In this document: one piece after another, positions 5,816 through 5,908 of the stretch | Layout: each line of letters starts with the position of its first letter | Position numbering within the stretch: the first letter of the stretch is position 1 | From: Treponema sp. UBA4319 | Lineage (GTDB): Bacteria; Spirochaetota; Spirochaetia; Treponematales; Treponemataceae | Assembly: GCA_002393865.1 (NCBI GenBank) | Contig: DGUD01000120.1 | Span: 1 to 5,908, forward strand | Direction of reading: 5' to 3' | Length of the DNA: 5,908 nt | Position numbers and translations under genes: made by a program | The notes under the pieces: generated by a model | Told to the model about the DNA's origin: nothing | The model's input: only the letters and a program-made list of their open reading frames with translations | Databases searched by the model: none

Positions 5816-5860
5816 ATGCGCTCCCGGAAAGCAGGGGTTCCGGGAGCGTATTTTTGTTTT
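5816..5860 (+). terminator. Rho-independent terminator of the carboxyltransferase gene
   Basis: A 14-bp stem with one G-U pair (5816-5829 with 5838-5851) closes on an 8-base loop and runs straight into TTTTTGTTTT (5851-5860). The stem core is CTCCCGGAA with TTCCGGGAG. It begins 18 bases after the stop codon, so the transcript ends here and does not continue into further carboxylase subunits. The 48 bases after it hold nothing assignable. Confidence 0.93.
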
Positions 5861-5908
5861 CAGGTTTGAGCCCCGGATAAGCATGCAGGGCTTCAGCATG
5901 AGATGTAT

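Noticed and set aside
4256..5899. A 547-codon open frame on the minus strand, opposite the carboxyltransferase gene
   Set aside because: It lies opposite a clearly conserved enzyme in GC-rich DNA, where antisense stops are rare. Its translation is rich in Arg, His, Ala, Val and Asp with no recognisable motif, and it crosses both the promoter and the terminator of the real gene.
5882..5900. CATGC and GCATG arms near the right edge as a hairpin or operator
   Set aside because: The arms are only 5 bp, there are too few bases after them to judge context, and such short repeats are expected by chance.

Overview
The window carries five protein genes on both strands of a bacterial chromosome: one cut by the left edge and four complete. 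Its best guess at origin is a spirochaete of the Treponema type. The reasons are the mix of a SemiSWEET-like protein, a stand-alone biotin-dependent carboxyltransferase and a large unfamiliar single-pass membrane protein, plus AT-rich spacers between GC-rich genes. This is inference from gene style only; a Clostridia-like Firmicute is not excluded.

Left part (1-1407): a divergent pair. On the minus strand is a sugar-phosphate isomerase/epimerase-type TIM barrel with an N-terminal membrane anchor or signal peptide. On the plus strand is a short TetR/AcrR regulator. They share a 127-bp AT-rich spacer with a promoter facing each way. The regulator's extended -10 box lies so close to its ATG that the transcript should be leaderless. 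The layout suggests that the regulator controls itself, the isomerase, or both.

Middle (1408-2297): tetR converges on a minus-strand gene for a three-helix SemiSWEET/PQ-loop-like membrane protein with a long helical tail. A very stable hairpin at 1510-1559 lies between them and probably terminates the minus-strand transcript. The tail contains an in-frame ATG with a perfect Shine-Dalgarno, so a separate 68-residue protein may also be made. An 87-bp AT-rich spacer separates this gene from the next, divergent one.

Right part (2298-5908): a 626-residue, very GC-rich protein with a cytoplasmic region faintly resembling a degenerate protein kinase, one transmembrane helix and an extracytoplasmic C-terminal domain. 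It is followed by a carboxyltransferase subunit of the propionyl-CoA carboxylase / methylmalonyl-CoA decarboxylase family. The latter has its own strong promoter region, a good ribosome binding site and a textbook terminator at 5816-5860, so it looks monocistronic; biotin carrier and other partner subunits must be encoded elsewhere. The last 48 bases after the terminator hold nothing I can assign.

No tRNA, rRNA, CRISPR array, insertion sequence or phage gene was seen. The most unusual items are the kinase-like membrane protein, the SemiSWEET-helical tail fusion with its internal start, and the likely leaderless genes.
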